DNA of 64,000 nucleotides from Mycoplasmopsis agalactiae 14628 (GCF_000266865.1 NZ_AJPR01000006.1:1-64000); one strand, 5' to 3'; shown: positions 25,834 to 37,990, numbered from the stretch's first letter. The notes: generated by a model not told the origin, from the sequence alone. Translations and numbers: made by a program.

Positions 25834-28800
25834 TATAGTCTCCCTCATTACCAACTGAATTGCTTATGTCAAAGTATTGTTGGGCTTCTTCATCATCTTC
25901 TTCATTATTTGCAGTTGTAATATCTAATTTCATTCCTAATCCATTTAATTCATAGTTCAATACGTTAAATGATTCAGGAATACCTGGAGTTGGTAAGTCT
26001 TTGCCAGTAACTAATGATGTATATAGTTGGTTACGTCCAACAATGTCATCTGATTTGTATGTAAGAATTTCTTGCAACACGTTTGAAGCACCATAAGATT
26101 CAATAGCTCATGTTTCCATCTCACCAAATCTTTGACCACCATTTTGACTCTTACCACCAAGTGGTTGTTGAGTAATAAGTGAATATGGACCAACACTACG
26201 CGCATGCATCTTGTCATCAACCATGTGATTAAGTTTGAACATATACATAACACCAACTGATACAGGGTTGTCAAATTTTTCACCTGTAATAGGATCAATT
26301 AAAGTTTGCTTACCTGATAGTGGTAATCCAGCTTCAGAAATAACATCTTGGATGGCTTCTTTTTTAACACCATCAAATACAGGTGTAACAAACCTGCAAC
26401 CTAAACTTCTAGCAGCCATACCTAAGTGCACTTCTAATACTTGACCAATATTCATACGTGAAGGCACACCTTGAGGGTTAAGCATAACATCAATAGGCGT
26501 TCCATCTTCTAAGTGTGGCATATCTTCTTCAGGAAGAATAACTGAAACAACACCTTTGTTACCGTGACGACCAGACATCTTGTCACCAACACGAATTTTA
26601 CGTTTTACAGCAATAGATACTTTAACAATCATATCAATGCCATCTTCAAGCAAGTCTTTGTTTTCTCTACTTAAAATTTCAACACCAATAACAGTACCGT
26701 TATGACCGTTTTTAACTTTAAGTGATGTATCTTTAACATTAAGTTGTCTTTGACCTAAAATTGCGGCAAGCAACTTCTCTTCTCTAGATGGGTTATCGTC
26801 GCCTTTAGGTGAAACACGTCCAACTAAAACATCACCAGGAATAACTTCAGAACCAACTAAAACAATACCATGTTCATCTAAGTGTCTAATTGCATATTTA
26901 GATACGTTTGGAATATCTCTAGTTAATTCATCAGCACCAGCTTTGCTAGTTCTAAATTGAATAGTTTGCTCTTCAATGTGAATTGAGGTAAGCACATCTT
27001 TTTTAGCAAGTCTTTCATTTAAAACAATAGCATCTTCATAGTTATAACCTTTGTAAGTTGAGAAAGCAACTAAAAGGTTTTTACCTAAAGCTAACTCTCC
27101 ATCTTTAAAGCTAGAACCATCAACAAGTAAATCACCTTTAGCAACATCTTGACCCACCTTAATAATAGGCTTTTGGTGAATAACAGTATCTTGGTTTGAA
27201 CGTTGGAAGTTTTTAAGACTATATGTATCTAAAGTTCCCTTGTTGTTTCTGATTTTAATTTTAGCTCCATCAACATATTCAACTTTTCCTTCGTTTCTTG
27301 CTCTAAAGTTAGCAGCTGAAAACTTAGCAATGTCAGCTTCATTACCTGTTGCTACAAAAGCGGCTTCAGTTTCTAATAATGGAACTGCTTGACGTTGCAT
27401 GTTAGAACCCATAAGTGCACGGTTAGCATCATCGTTTTCCAAAAATGGAATACATCCAGCGGCTACTGAAACCATTTGTCTAGATGAAACTTCAATCAAA
27501 TCAACATCACTAGGTTTACCTAAAATGTATGTGTAATTTTTTCTAATTGTAAGTGTTTCGTCAACTAATCTGTTGTCATCATCAACTGTTGCAGTTGATT
27601 GAGCAATGTTATAACCAAATTCATCAGCAGCAGTTAAATAAACAACATTATCGTAGTCAACTACTGAATTGTTAACTTTGAAATATGGAGTTTGTAAGAA
27701 ACCGTATTCATTAACACTTGCATAAGTTGCAAGGTTTAGGATAAGACCAATGTTTGGTCCTTCAGGGGTTTCAATAGGACAAATTCTTCCATAGTGAGTT
27801 GCATGAACGTCACGAACTTCAAATTGAGCTGTATCACGGTTAAGACCACCAGGCCCTAAAGAGGTAATACGTCTTTCGTTTGAAATCTCTGCAAGAGCAT
27901 TAATTTGGTCCATGAATTGAGAAAGTTTTGAGCTATTGAAGAATGTTTTCATTTGGTTTGACACCAATTTGTTATTTGTGATGTTTTTAGGAGTAATTTT
28001 TTCAGGCTCTTTAGCTGACATTCTTTCTCTGGTTGTTTTTTCTAGTTTTGAAAGACCAACATTTAATTGATTTTGCATCAATTCGCCAACTGAAACAATT
28101 CTTTTGTTAATCATAGAATCGGCATCATCATCTTGACCAATGCCTTCTAATAAATTGAAATAGTAGTTAATTGCAGCAATAATATCTGAAGCAATTAAGT
28201 GTTGCGCATCACATTTTGGATCATTACCAATAACTAATGTAGCAAGACCTTTATCCATTTTCTTTCTGTTAGCAAAAACCAAAAGTTTAGCAACTCTGTT
28301 TGACTTCTTTAAGTATGGATAAGCTGGATCTGTATAAAGTTTTGCATACAAAATCTCAGGATTAATTCCTTCAATTTCAGTAGTTTTTAATGTGCCATTA
28401 TTGAAATTTTCTTGAATTAATAATGCAAGTTTATGTTCAATGAAAGTTCCTTTTTCTAAGAACATTAATTCGCCATTTTCGTCTTTGATTTCTAAATCTT
28501 GACCTAAATATGTTTCAGTAATACGATCAATAAGACTTAATTTTTTGTTAAGTTTGTATCTACCAGTAGCACCTAAACTGTAACGCTTTTTGTTAAATAA
28601 AAGAGATGGTAAAAGATTTGCTGCTGATGTTTCAGTCATCAAATCACCTCTACGAATTGTTCTAAATAGAATTTCTCTACAGTTTTGAATAACTGTCATA
28701 GGATCTTCGCTTGATTTAAGACTCTTGTCTCTAAGTAATGTCTCTTCTAACTCTGGAGAGTGGCCAAAAAGACTGTGAATATTTTCCTCATTAAGACCAA

Positions 28801-29461
28801 GGGCGCCTAAAAACACTGCAAGGTTAATGTTTTTGTTTTTGTCAATCTTGATTTTTACTGAATCAGGGTTTTTAGTAGTAACTTTGTGTGAAATTTCAAC
28901 TCATGAACCTAATCTAGGTAAAATTTCAAGCTTGTTAAACAAGTCATCAGATTGCTTGTTACGAACACCACAACCAAAGTAAGCACTAGGCGAACGAATT
29001 AACTGACTAACTATAACTTTTTCACTACCGTTGATAATAAAACTTCCACCTGAGTTCATAAGTGGAACTTCGCCAAGTAAAACTTCGTCATCCTTAACAA
29101 CACCTTTATCAGATGTTACCTTGAATTTAGCAAAAAGCTTAGCAGCATAATTGATGCCTTTAGCTTTTGCTTCGATGATTGCATCATATTCTTTAGGTGG
29201 TACTTCTAGTCTTGCTGAATTGTGAATGTATTCTAAAGACACTTTTTTGTTGCTAGAAACAATTGGATAGTGTTCTCTTAAAATTTCTTCGATTCCGCTT
29301 TTCTTGAATCATTCAAAAGATTCCTTTGACATATTTAAAAAGTCAGGAACTTCTCAAGTAACTTTTGTAGCTGAATAATCACGGCGTTCTGTCATTGGGC
29401 CGAATTTTCTAACTTTGTATGGGTATTTATTTTGGTATTTATCTTGTGTTGATGTTGGCAT
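25826..29461 (-). CDS. rpoB: RNA polymerase beta subunit
   Basis: A 1,211-residue frame begins with [20 protein letters not shown]. Recognisable rpoB landmarks include the fork-loop region [57 protein letters not shown], and [18 protein letters not shown] near the C-terminus. In the rifampicin pocket the usual His-Lys pair of E. coli reads NERR here; several mollicutes differ in this pocket, so rifampicin resistance is possible but not shown. The start ATG at 29461 has GAGGGAG about 10 nt upstream. It is first of the rpoB-rpoC pair and divergent from the lipoprotein gene at 29935. Confidence 0.98.
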
Positions 29462-29934
29462 ATTGACAATACTCCCTCTAATCTTTTTCAAATGCAGATA
29501 AAGTAGTAAAAAATCAATACTTTTGAATAAAGTATTAAATTTAATAGTTAAATTTTATCATAATATTAAGTTTTATCCATAATAAAAATATCATATTTTG
29601 TTAGCAAACTAATTTTATGACATATGAAATGCGAATATGCCTGTTTTATAGGTGTTTTTGATTAATAATCATTGTGTTTTTAGTCCGCAAAATCAATGTA
29701 TTTTTTACTAAGTTTCAAAAAATAAAAATTCTTGGTATGCCTGTGCAAAAATAAGTTTGCATAAATTCACATTTTTTTCATAAAGCGATTTAAACATTTA
29801 GACTGCTGCTAATGTGGTAATTTTTCATATATGCAAAGAATTTATTTTGCTTTTTACTATTTTAAATTTTGCAATCATTTATATTTTGGACAATTTTAAC
29901 CATCACTAAAAATGTTTTATTCTAGGAGAAAAAA
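29462..29934. other. Divergent intergenic region, rpoB / lipoprotein
   Basis: It is 473 nt of AT-rich sequence with no convincing gene on either strand. It must contain the rpoB promoter and the promoter of the lipoprotein gene at 29935. A copy of the TGCCTGTTTTATAGG motif is at 29638-29652. No confident -35/-10 pair could be assigned. Confidence 0.6.
29638..29652 (+). repeat. Recurrent intergenic motif TGCCTGTTTTATAGG, copy 2
   Basis: A 15-base version of the recurrent motif, identical to the copy at 53581-53595, in the rpoB upstream region. Confidence 0.55.
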
Positions 29935-30513
29935 ATGAAATCTAAATTTTTAATGACACTGCCTGCGCTTTTGGCCTTCCCAATAGTCTCAGCATCATGC
30001 ACTGAGATTAATCAAAATAATTCATCAGCTGAAAATAAGACACCTGATTCAGACAGCAAAAATAAAGTAGATAATGTAACAACAGATAGTGCACACAGCA
30101 ACAAAAACCAAAATGACAATAAAAGCAACACTGAACAACCTGCAAAAGACCAAGCTGAAACCTATAGCGCATTAAATGACAAAAAGCAAAAAGAAAAAAT
30201 GCTTAAACATTTAAAAGAGGATCTAACAAAGTTAAAAGAAAAGAAGGCTGAATTAGAAAAAATTGTTAAAGATAATGAGTCAACTGAAAAAGAACTTAAA
30301 AAAGTTTGAGAAGATTTAGAATCTAAAGCAAGTACATCAAATGAAAATGGATATGATGAAAGTAAATTAAAAAATGCTTATGAAAAATGACTAACAGTTT
30401 ATGACAAATTAACCAGCGCAAAAAATGAATTAGAAATTTTTACAAAGAGTGAGAAAATAGAAAAAACTGAGCAAGCTATTAAAAAACTTGAAACTGAACT
30501 AAAAGCAAAATAG
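29935..30513 (+). CDS. Small Asn/Lys-rich lipoprotein (192 aa)
   Basis: The ATG has AGGAG 6 nt upstream. The signal peptide (KSKFLMTLPALLAFPIV) ends in the lipobox Ser-Ala-Ser-Cys22. Residues 25-75 are a low-complexity Asn/Ser/Asp/Lys spacer and the rest is a Lys/Glu-rich helix likely to form a coiled coil. Two TGA codons are read as Trp. A perfect 20-bp palindrome plus T run 58 nt after the stop should end transcription. It is divergent from rpoB and has no G tract. No family recognised; surface-exposed by its anchor. Confidence 0.85.
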
Positions 30514-30571
30514 CTTGTTGTAAGTCTTTGCAAATTGTTTCAATACAAATTTATTAACTTATAAATATATT

Positions 30572-30600
30572 AACTATGCATATGCATAGTTTTTTGTTTT
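30572..30600 (+). terminator. Terminator of the 29935-30513 lipoprotein gene
   Basis: AACTATGCAT-ATGCATAGTT (30572-30591) is a perfect 20-bp palindrome followed by TTTTTGTTTT. Confidence 0.75.
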
Positions 30601-31057
30601 CTAAAAAACATTATGATCATTGCTTTTGACCAAAAGCTCTATAAAATAGCTAATTAAATCAATATTCCTTAAAAGTTTATGTTTTTAATTTTTAGCTCTT
30701 GAATAAAGAAAGCTAAATGTCACATTTTTATATATCTATAATAAATATAAATATTATTAATTAGATATTAATAAATAAGTTATCTAAATAATGGATAGAT
30801 ATTCCAAATTAAAGAAATAAAAATAGCAGAATTTATTCTGGCTCCAAATCTATATTTATAACAATTAAAAGTTTTGCTTTTATTTGTTGCAATTGTAATT
30901 ATAGAAAAGGGCATTAATTAAAGAATAGGCCTAACAACTTATGTTAAGTATTATTTTTGCTTATAAATTATGTAAAGCATTTTAAAAATAAATAAATCAA
31001 GACTTAAATAAGCTTAGATACATTAATACTTGTATATGCTCTCATATGTTTAAAATT
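30601..31057. other. AT-rich intergenic stretch without genes
   Basis: About 460 nt of very AT-rich sequence. Only small hairpins are visible (for example TAAAAG/CTTTTA near 30868-30884). I see no coding frame with a ribosome site and no tRNA-like fold. Confidence 0.5.
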
Positions 31058-31157
31058 AAAAAGTAAGCACTGAAAAAGTTCCATTTACCAATAAACCTAT
31101 AAATAAGAGATATGGAACAACTTCGGGTAAATTTCCACATGCTTATTTTTTTTATTT
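31058..31157 (+). ncRNA. Possible structured RNA upstream of a membrane protein gene
   Basis: An outer helix pairs AAAAAGTAAGCA (31058-31069) with TGCTTATTTTTT (31140-31151) and merges into a T run, as in a terminator. Inside it GTTCCAT (31078-31084) can pair with ATGGAAC (31112-31118). The adjacent, partly overlapping ATTTACC (31083-31089) can pair with GGTAAAT (31126-31132). The two inner pairings are either a pseudoknot or mutually exclusive alternatives. It lies 58-158 nt before the ATG of the membrane protein gene on the same strand. A riboswitch, attenuator or free small RNA are all possible; it matches no class I recognise. Confidence 0.4.
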
Positions 31158-31215
31158 ATAAATATTTATGTACGTACACATCATATTCACGGAGTTAATA
31201 ATTCATAAATAAAAA

Positions 31216-31722
31216 ATGGAAAAGTTTTCTAAGTTAAGAACCTATGGAACTGTATTAATTGTTTTCATTTCATTATCGCTTGCTGTGGTAATACTTGACT
31301 TGACATTAATTGGTGCAGGACTTTCATTTACAAAATTATTTTGTATTTTCTCATTTCCAATTTTTGTAATAATTATTGTCTTTCACTCGATGATTATTCA
31401 TCAAACACCAATTGAAAAAGAATTTGCTAAATCTAGAAAATTACTTTTAGTGTCAGTTATTTTAATACCAATTTTAGCACTGTTACAATATATTTTTCAA
31501 CTAGCCATTATACCGGTGCTTATAGTTTCAACTTTTAGTGGAAATGCAAGACCATTTATTATAAATCTAGTAATTAGTCTTGCATTTTGAATTTTAATTG
31601 TTGCTTTCTACAGTGTTTCTATTGCAAACACAAAAAAGCTTAGAAAAGCATATTCAGAAAGAATTAACCTTTTAATAAGCGCTCAACCTGCTATGAACAA
31701 TTCAATGCAACAAGCAATGTAG
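31216..31722 (+). CDS. Four-helix membrane protein of unknown function (168 aa)
   Basis: The frame has one TGA read as Trp. Four hydrophobic segments are visible (about residues 12-34, 40-60, 75-95, 118-142), followed by a short basic cytoplasmic tail ending in Gln/Met-rich NNSMQQAM. The ribosome site is poor: GGAG is about 22 nt from the ATG, and an in-frame TAA two codons upstream rules out an earlier start. It follows the putative structured RNA at 31058-31157, which may regulate it. I recognise no family. Confidence 0.75.
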
Positions 31723-32053
31723 ATGTTATTAATAATTTAAGCACTCAATAGGGGCTTTTTATATAAAATGATTGTTTTAATCACTTGTTTAAATTACTAA
31801 AAGTACTATAAAACAGTTGCCTAAGGTAAATAGGTAACTTAAAAGTTAAACAAGAAATTACTAAAATTATGTGAATGTATTGTGCTTTTCTTTAGTAAAA
31901 TTTTTGCATTTACACAAGTTAACTATAACAAGCTAACTGCATAAATTACTTTAATATATGTAAATAAAATACTGCTTTTGCAGAAAGTGTTTTTTGGTAT
32001 ATTTGTGTACAAATATTTTATTGTTGAACAAAATTAAAAAAGGAAAGAAAAAA
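31723..32053. other. Intergenic region before phase-variable lipoprotein
   Basis: 331 nt without a gene. An inverse relative of the recurrent motif (ACTATAAAACAG) occurs near 31805-31816. A perfect palindrome with arms ATATTTGT and ACAAATAT lies at 31999-32016, 38 nt before the ATG of the next gene, and could be an operator or mRNA hairpin. Confidence 0.45.
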
Positions 32054-32900
32054 ATGAAAAAAGTAAAAAAAATAATGCTTCTTTTTGGTTCTGCAGTCGC
32101 TTTATCATCGCTTTCGGTTGTCGCTGCTAAGTGTGAAGATGCTAATGATGATGCTAAGGCTGATAATAAAAATGCTAAAACTGAATTGCCTAAAAATGAT
32201 ATGAGTGAGAAAATGGATAATCATCAAGAAAGAGAACGCAAAGTGGAAACAAACATGGAGTCTGATAAAAATAATGAACATATAAATAGGGGGGGGAGAA
32301 AGTAGAGACAATAGCGCTCCTAATGTAGACAGTAGCCCTGAAAATAATGAATCTGGCAAAGATCATAATCGTGAAGTTGCTCCGGGCGATGATCCTAATA
32401 TTGCAAACAGTAATTCAGACAATGAAAATAAAGAAAAAGAGAATCTAGAAAAAGAGAAAAATCAAAAAGAAGAAAAAGATAGGGAAACTGAAGAAACTAA
32501 AAAGAAACAAGAAGAGGAGGAAAGAAAAAGAAAAGAGGAAGACAGAAAGCAAAAAGAAGCTGAAGAAGCTGCTAGAAGAAAAAAGGACGAAGATGAAAAA
32601 GAAAAGGCTAAAAGAGAAGTTGAAGAATTTAAAAAGCTATTTAAAGAATTAGAAGAAATTAAGAAAGTTTATGAGCAAGTAAAAAGCCAGTTGACTGGCG
32701 TTGAATATGAAAGTATAAGTACAAAATATAGTAATTTCTTTGATGCTGGTGAGGTTACACAATATACTGCTTTTAAAGAGAACTCAACAAAGGAAAAGAC
32801 CCAAAGTTATTTGCTGAACCTGCTTAAAAAATTTATAGAAGAACACAATAAAAATGTCAAACCTAAATTTGATAAGTTAATACCAAAAACTAGTGAATAA
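32054..32900 (+). CDS. Phase-variable lipoprotein, G8 tract, OFF register
   Basis: The ATG at 32054 follows an AAGGAAAG ribosome site and opens a lipoprotein signal (KKVKKIMLLFGSAVALSS) with lipobox Ala-Ala-Lys-Cys27. After about 78 codons the frame meets eight G (32289-32296) and stops at TAG 32303-32305. In the +1 register a clean frame continues through a Glu/Lys/Arg-rich helical region (KKQEEEERKRKEEDRKQ) and a 90-residue C-terminal domain to TAA at 32898-32900. G7 or G10 would restore one 281-residue protein (with G7). A ribosome-level or replication slippage switch is the natural reading. It is a paralog of 33409-34328. Confidence 0.85.
32289..32296 (+). repeat. G8 contingency tract inside lipoprotein gene
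   Basis: Homopolymer of eight G in an otherwise AT-rich gene, exactly at the point where the reading frame is lost. ON lengths by frame arithmetic are 7 or 10. Confidence 0.85.
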
Positions 32901-33408
32901 CATAAATGCGTTTTTTAAGATTCTACTGACGGTTGTTTTTTATTGTTTAGTAGCAAGAGAAATTAAAAGTCTCTTGCTTTTTTAATTTTAAATGTTCAAA
33001 ATCACAATTAAAAAAGCAAAGTGCGTATTTTAAACAAATGTAATTTGTACGCTACATAAATAATAAAATTATCAGCATCTAATTTGCTAGACATTAACAT
33101 TATGCAAATTATCCCAAAATCCTATAAATTAGAGCTATTTATACTAATAACTTCATATAAATTGATTGTTGTGGAATGGCTATGAAAATGATTCTTTATT
33201 TATGATAAATTGTTCTTTATATTATTTGGTTCTTAGTAAAATACATGCTAATTGCATTGATAAATGCAATAAAAATTAAACAAGATAATTTTTCATAGAC
33301 AGTTGATTTTTGGTACTAATTTGTTACTAGTTAATAAAAAGCTAATTAGCATTCATCGCACATAATTGTCTATGTATTTTTTAAAAACAAAAAACGAAAG
33401 AGAGAAAA
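32901..33408. other. Intergenic region between the two G8 lipoprotein genes
   Basis: About 508 nt. Apart from the terminator near 32952 I see no gene or clear signal. TTTTTGGTA-type sequence occurs about 100 nt before the second start codon, as it does before the first gene, and may mark the promoter region. Confidence 0.45.
32952..32985 (+). terminator. Terminator of the 32054-32900 lipoprotein gene
   Basis: AGCAAGAGA and TCTCTTGCT arms flank a 9-nt loop and are followed by TTTTTT. Confidence 0.8.
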
Positions 33409-34328
33409 ATGAAAAAAGTAAAAAAATTAATGCTTCTTTTTGGTTCTGCAGTTTCTTTATCATCGCTTTCAGTTGTTGCTGCTAAATGTGAAGATACCAA
33501 CAATGTTAATATGGCTGATGGCGAAAATAAAATGGCTGAAGAATCGAAAAATGATATGGGTGAAAAAATGGAGAATCTTCAGAATGGCGAACTCAAGACT
33601 GAATCAAATACAGAGTTAGAGAAAAATCAAAACGATAGTGAAAATATAAATGGGGGGGGCAAGAAAATAGAGAAAGTTCTAGCCCGCTTTTAGGTAATGG
33701 CACTGAAAATGGCGACTCTTCAGAAATGATGGGCAATGCTGAAATGATGCCTAACGATGATCCTGGTATTATGATTAACAATGGTGAAGGTGGCACTGCA
33801 GAAAAAGAAAAGATGGAAAAAGAGACTGAGATAGCTAAAAGGAAGCAAGAAGAGGAGGGAAAAAGAAAGCAAGAAGAAGAAGAAAAGAAAAAAGAAAAGG
33901 AGGAAGAAGCAAGAAAAAAAGAAGAGGACAAAAGAAGAAAAGAAAAAGAGGAAGAAGAAAGAAGGCAGAAAGCAAAGGAAGAACAAGAGAAAAAAGAAGC
34001 TGAGATTAAAGAAAGACAAAGACAAACAAAAGATTTAATTGAAAAGCTTGAAAATATTAAGAACACATTTGAAAAAGTTAAAGACAAGATTAATTTACAA
34101 AATCAAGAATCAGACGATGAACTCAGTAAAAGTGGACTAAAAACTGACTTTACTACTTGATTTGCTGAGACTGGACATAACCCTTATAACTCTTATAAAC
34201 ATGTTAAGACTTTTTATAATGAAGGAAGGGGAGACATTGGGGCAAGTTTTTTAAGTATTTTGAAAAAATTCATTGAGAAGTTCGAGAAAAATTATAAAAG
34301 CATTCTTCAAAAGAACGGCCTGATTTAA
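33409..34328 (+). CDS. Phase-variable lipoprotein, G8 tract, OFF register (paralog)
   Basis: The signal peptide is almost identical to that of the gene at 32054, with Cys27 after Ala-Ala-Lys. The N-terminal part (about 81 codons) runs into eight G at 33652-33659, and the frame then stops at TAG 33691-33693, giving 94 aa. The downstream part is open in another register to TAA 34326-34328. It starts with QENRESSSPLLGNG and includes about 60 residues of almost pure Lys/Glu/Arg/Gln (a likely single alpha-helix or coiled coil) and a C-terminal domain ending ILQKNGLI. G6 or G9 would join the halves (306 aa with G9). Surface location follows from the anchor; function unknown. Confidence 0.85.
33652..33659 (+). 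repeat. G8 contingency tract inside lipoprotein gene (second copy)
   Basis: Eight G residues at the frame break. ON lengths by frame arithmetic are 6 or 9, a different requirement from the paralog (7 or 10). Confidence 0.85.
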
Positions 34329-34398
34329 GGATAATTTAAAAACTTTTAAGTTCAAAACAATATTTTGCCCATTTATAACATAGTAAAATAAGCAATCA

Positions 34399-34428
34399 AA
34401 AAAATCTAACCGCTCTGGTTAGATTTTT
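34399..34428. terminator. Bidirectional terminator, lipoprotein / rplL
   Basis: AAAATCTAACC and GGTTAGATTTT arms flank GCTCT, with A and T runs on both sides. It serves the convergent lipoprotein gene and the rplJ-rplL operon. Confidence 0.85.
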
Positions 34429-34442
34429 AATGCTAAGTTTAA

Positions 34443-34814
34443 TTATTTTAATTCAACATCAGCGCCAGCTTCAACTAATTTAGCTTTAAGTGCTTCAGCT
34501 TCAGCAGCAGGAATGTTTTCTTTTAATGTAGCAGGAAGTGTTGAAACTAATTTGTTTGCATCCATTAATGCAAGGTTAAGAAGTTCTTTAACTGCTTTAA
34601 CAATAGCAAGTTTTTTACCATTGTCTGACTTAAGAATAACTGAAAGAGTTGATTTCTTTTCTTCAGCTTCAGCAGCAGGTGCAGCAGCTGCAACGGCAAC
34701 AGCTGAAGGGTCGATACCAAATTCTTCTTTCATTGCTTCAACTAATTCCATAACTTCTTTAATTGACATTTCTTTTAATGAAGAAATAAATGATTCTTTT
34801 GTTAATTTTGCCAT
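34443..34814 (-). CDS. rplL: Ribosomal protein L7/L12
   Basis: The 123-residue acidic protein forms the ribosomal stalk that recruits translation factors. The N-terminal dimerisation helix ([19 protein letters not shown]) is followed by an Ala-rich hinge, then the C-terminal domain with [17 protein letters not shown] and [19 protein letters not shown]. Length and order are typical. It is second in the rplJ-rplL operon, 26 nt after rplJ. Confidence 0.97.
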   Translation of the reverse strand: MAKLTKESFISSLKEMSIKEVMELVEAMKEEFGIDPSAVAVAAAAPAAEAEEKKSTLSVILKSDNGKKLAIVKAVKELLNLALMDANKLVSTLPATLKENIPAAEAEALKAKLVEAGADVELK

Positions 34815-34840
34815 GATATTAATCCTTTCTTTTAAAAGTA

Positions 34841-35344
34841 TTATTCGCTTTCTTTTTCACTATATAGTTTTAAAGAAAGAGAGAGTTGTTGTAATGGAGC
34901 AATAAGTGAACGTGCAAGAATTGATAATGCTTCTTCATAGTTTGGTAATGAAGCAACTTCAACAACACCTTTTGCATCAATAACATTGTTTTCAAATACA
35001 CCAGCTTTAGGCACTAATAATTTGTTTTCTTTTGCAAATTTCACTAATACTTTAGCAGCTGCATTGTCTTCTAGATTGCTAAATGCAAACAAGTTTGGCC
35101 CAACTAAATGTTCATCAAGGTCATAACCTGCTTTTTGTGCAGCTAACTTAAACAATCTATTTTTGTAAACTTTAATTTCAATGCCTAATTTTTTGGCACT
35201 AACACGTAAGTTTTTAAGGTCAGCAACAGTTAGACCACGGTATTCAGCAACAATGAATCCTTTAGCTGCGGCAATTTTTTGGCTAATTTCTTCAACTGTT
35301 TCAATTTTTGCTAATCTGTTTGCTGTTTCTTTGACTGTATGCAT
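34841..35344 (-). CDS. rplJ: Ribosomal protein L10
   Basis: The 167-residue protein anchors the L7/L12 dimers on 23S rRNA. I chose the ATG at 35344 (protein start [14 protein letters not shown]) because GAAAGGGGG lies 9 nt upstream. An in-frame ATG further upstream would add 16 non-conserved residues and overlap the leader. The family segment [18 protein letters not shown] and the C-terminal L12-binding helix ([13 protein letters not shown]) are visible. It is followed by rplL. Confidence 0.96.
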   Translation of the reverse strand: MHTVKETANRLAKIETVEEISQKIAAAKGFIVAEYRGLTVADLKNLRVSAKKLGIEIKVYKNRLFKLAAQKAGYDLDEHLVGPNLFAFSNLEDNAAAKVLVKFAKENKLLVPKAGVFENNVIDAKGVVEVASLPNYEEALSILARSLIAPLQQLSLSLKLYSEKESE

Positions 35345-35460
35345 CAAATTTCCCCCTTTCATAATAATAAAGAGTTCCAATACAATAGACAATATTAGTT
35401 ATAGAAAAAACTAAGATATACACTCGGTAACATATTAAGCTAGGCAGTTACTGTCTTTAT
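35345..35460 (-). promoter_or_regulatory. Leader of rplJ-rplL, possible L10 binding site
   Basis: The untranslated region before rplJ can form at least two hairpins on the minus strand: GTAAC/GTTAC around a 16-nt loop, and TTAGTT/AACTAA. L10 leaders with L10(L12)4 autoregulation are known in many bacteria, and position fits. I could not match the consensus, so this is tentative. Confidence 0.3.
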
Positions 35461-35626
35461 GTATTGTATTTATATTTTATAAATAAATTTCTTTTTTCAA
35501 AGCAAAAATATAACCTTAATTAATATGTAATTACCCATAAATAGCTCTAGCAATATAAAGCAGGAATAAATTGTGTATAATTGCATAATTATTAAGCAAT
35601 ATTAGCAATCTATAGGAGATTTGTCT

Positions 35627-36348
35627 ATGAAAAAAATAAATAAATTAGGTTTTGCTATTCTTCCGTTTTCACTAACTGTTTCTTTAGTTTCAGCAGGCTG
35701 CAATGATAAAAGCAAATCTGAAATTAAGCTTGATGAAAATACAAAATTATTTTACTTTGATATAAATTCAAACAACAAAGCAACCATAACTGCCTATAAT
35801 CGTGCGCTTTTCGACGATTCTAACAATATTGTTGCTCAAAGCAGAACAATCAAAATTCCTGAAAAAGTTAAATACAAAAATACTGAATATGTTGTTGATT
35901 CAATTGGTTCAGAATCATTTATGGAATTAGTTAATTTAGAAGAAGTTGAATTTTCTAAAGAAATAAAATTTATTGGCGATAGAGCTTTTGCTAATAGTTC
36001 TAAATTAAAGTCAATTAAGTTCAGCAATGATTCAGAACTAGAATCAATCAATATTAGTGCTTTTGCTAATACTAATTTAGAAAATATCAGCTTACCTAAA
36101 AAACTATCTTCAATTGCTTCATATGCTTTTGCAAACATAAAAAACGATAAATTTTCACTAGTGCTTAATTCTGAGCTAGATAAAGGCAGCAAACTTAATA
36201 TTGGCCAACACGCTTTTAAAGATCTAAAAGATTCATTTAAGCTAGAAATTAAAAACCTTAATATTGATGCAGTTGCTGGCGCTGATAAATTGGCTGAATT
36301 TGCCCAATTTATAGGCTTAAAAGACAATCAAATAACATTTAGCAAAAA

Positions 36349-36352
<4 letters not shown>
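35627..36352 (+). CDS. BspA-like leucine-rich repeat lipoprotein (241 aa)
   Basis: The ATG at 35627 has AGGAG 8 nt upstream. A TTG two codons earlier is in frame but unlikely. The signal peptide ends in Val-Ser-Ala-Gly-Cys25. From about residue 80 the protein shows LRR_5 (BspA/TpLRR) repeats with the core IxxIGxxAFANxSKLKSIxF, then SINISAFANTNLENISLPKKLSSIASYAFAN. Such proteins are often surface proteins that bind host molecules; the ligand here is unknown. It is divergent from rplJ and convergent with lysS. Confidence 0.88.
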
Positions 36353-37836
<1,484 letters not shown>

Positions 37837-37990
37837 TATTAATTATTATCTCCAAAAAACAAAAGATTTATATATTTATATATCTTATATGAATATTGAA
37901 TAATGATGGCAAAAAATGCCTACTAGTCCCATTTATTTACTAATTTTAAAATATAATTCATAATGATTGTTATTACTAATGAGGTAACAA

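Noticed and set aside
26011-26298. Alternative minus-strand frame inside rpoB
   Set aside because: It overlaps conserved rpoB coding sequence in another frame and has no independent support.
30601-31057. tRNA or tmRNA in the long gap after the lipoprotein gene
   Set aside because: No cloverleaf, TTCRA loop or CCA-end pattern was found.
33593-34087. Minus-strand Ser/Phe/Leu-rich frame over the lipoprotein gene
   Set aside because: It is the antisense shadow of a Lys/Glu/Arg-rich coding region, with no ribosome site or conserved features.
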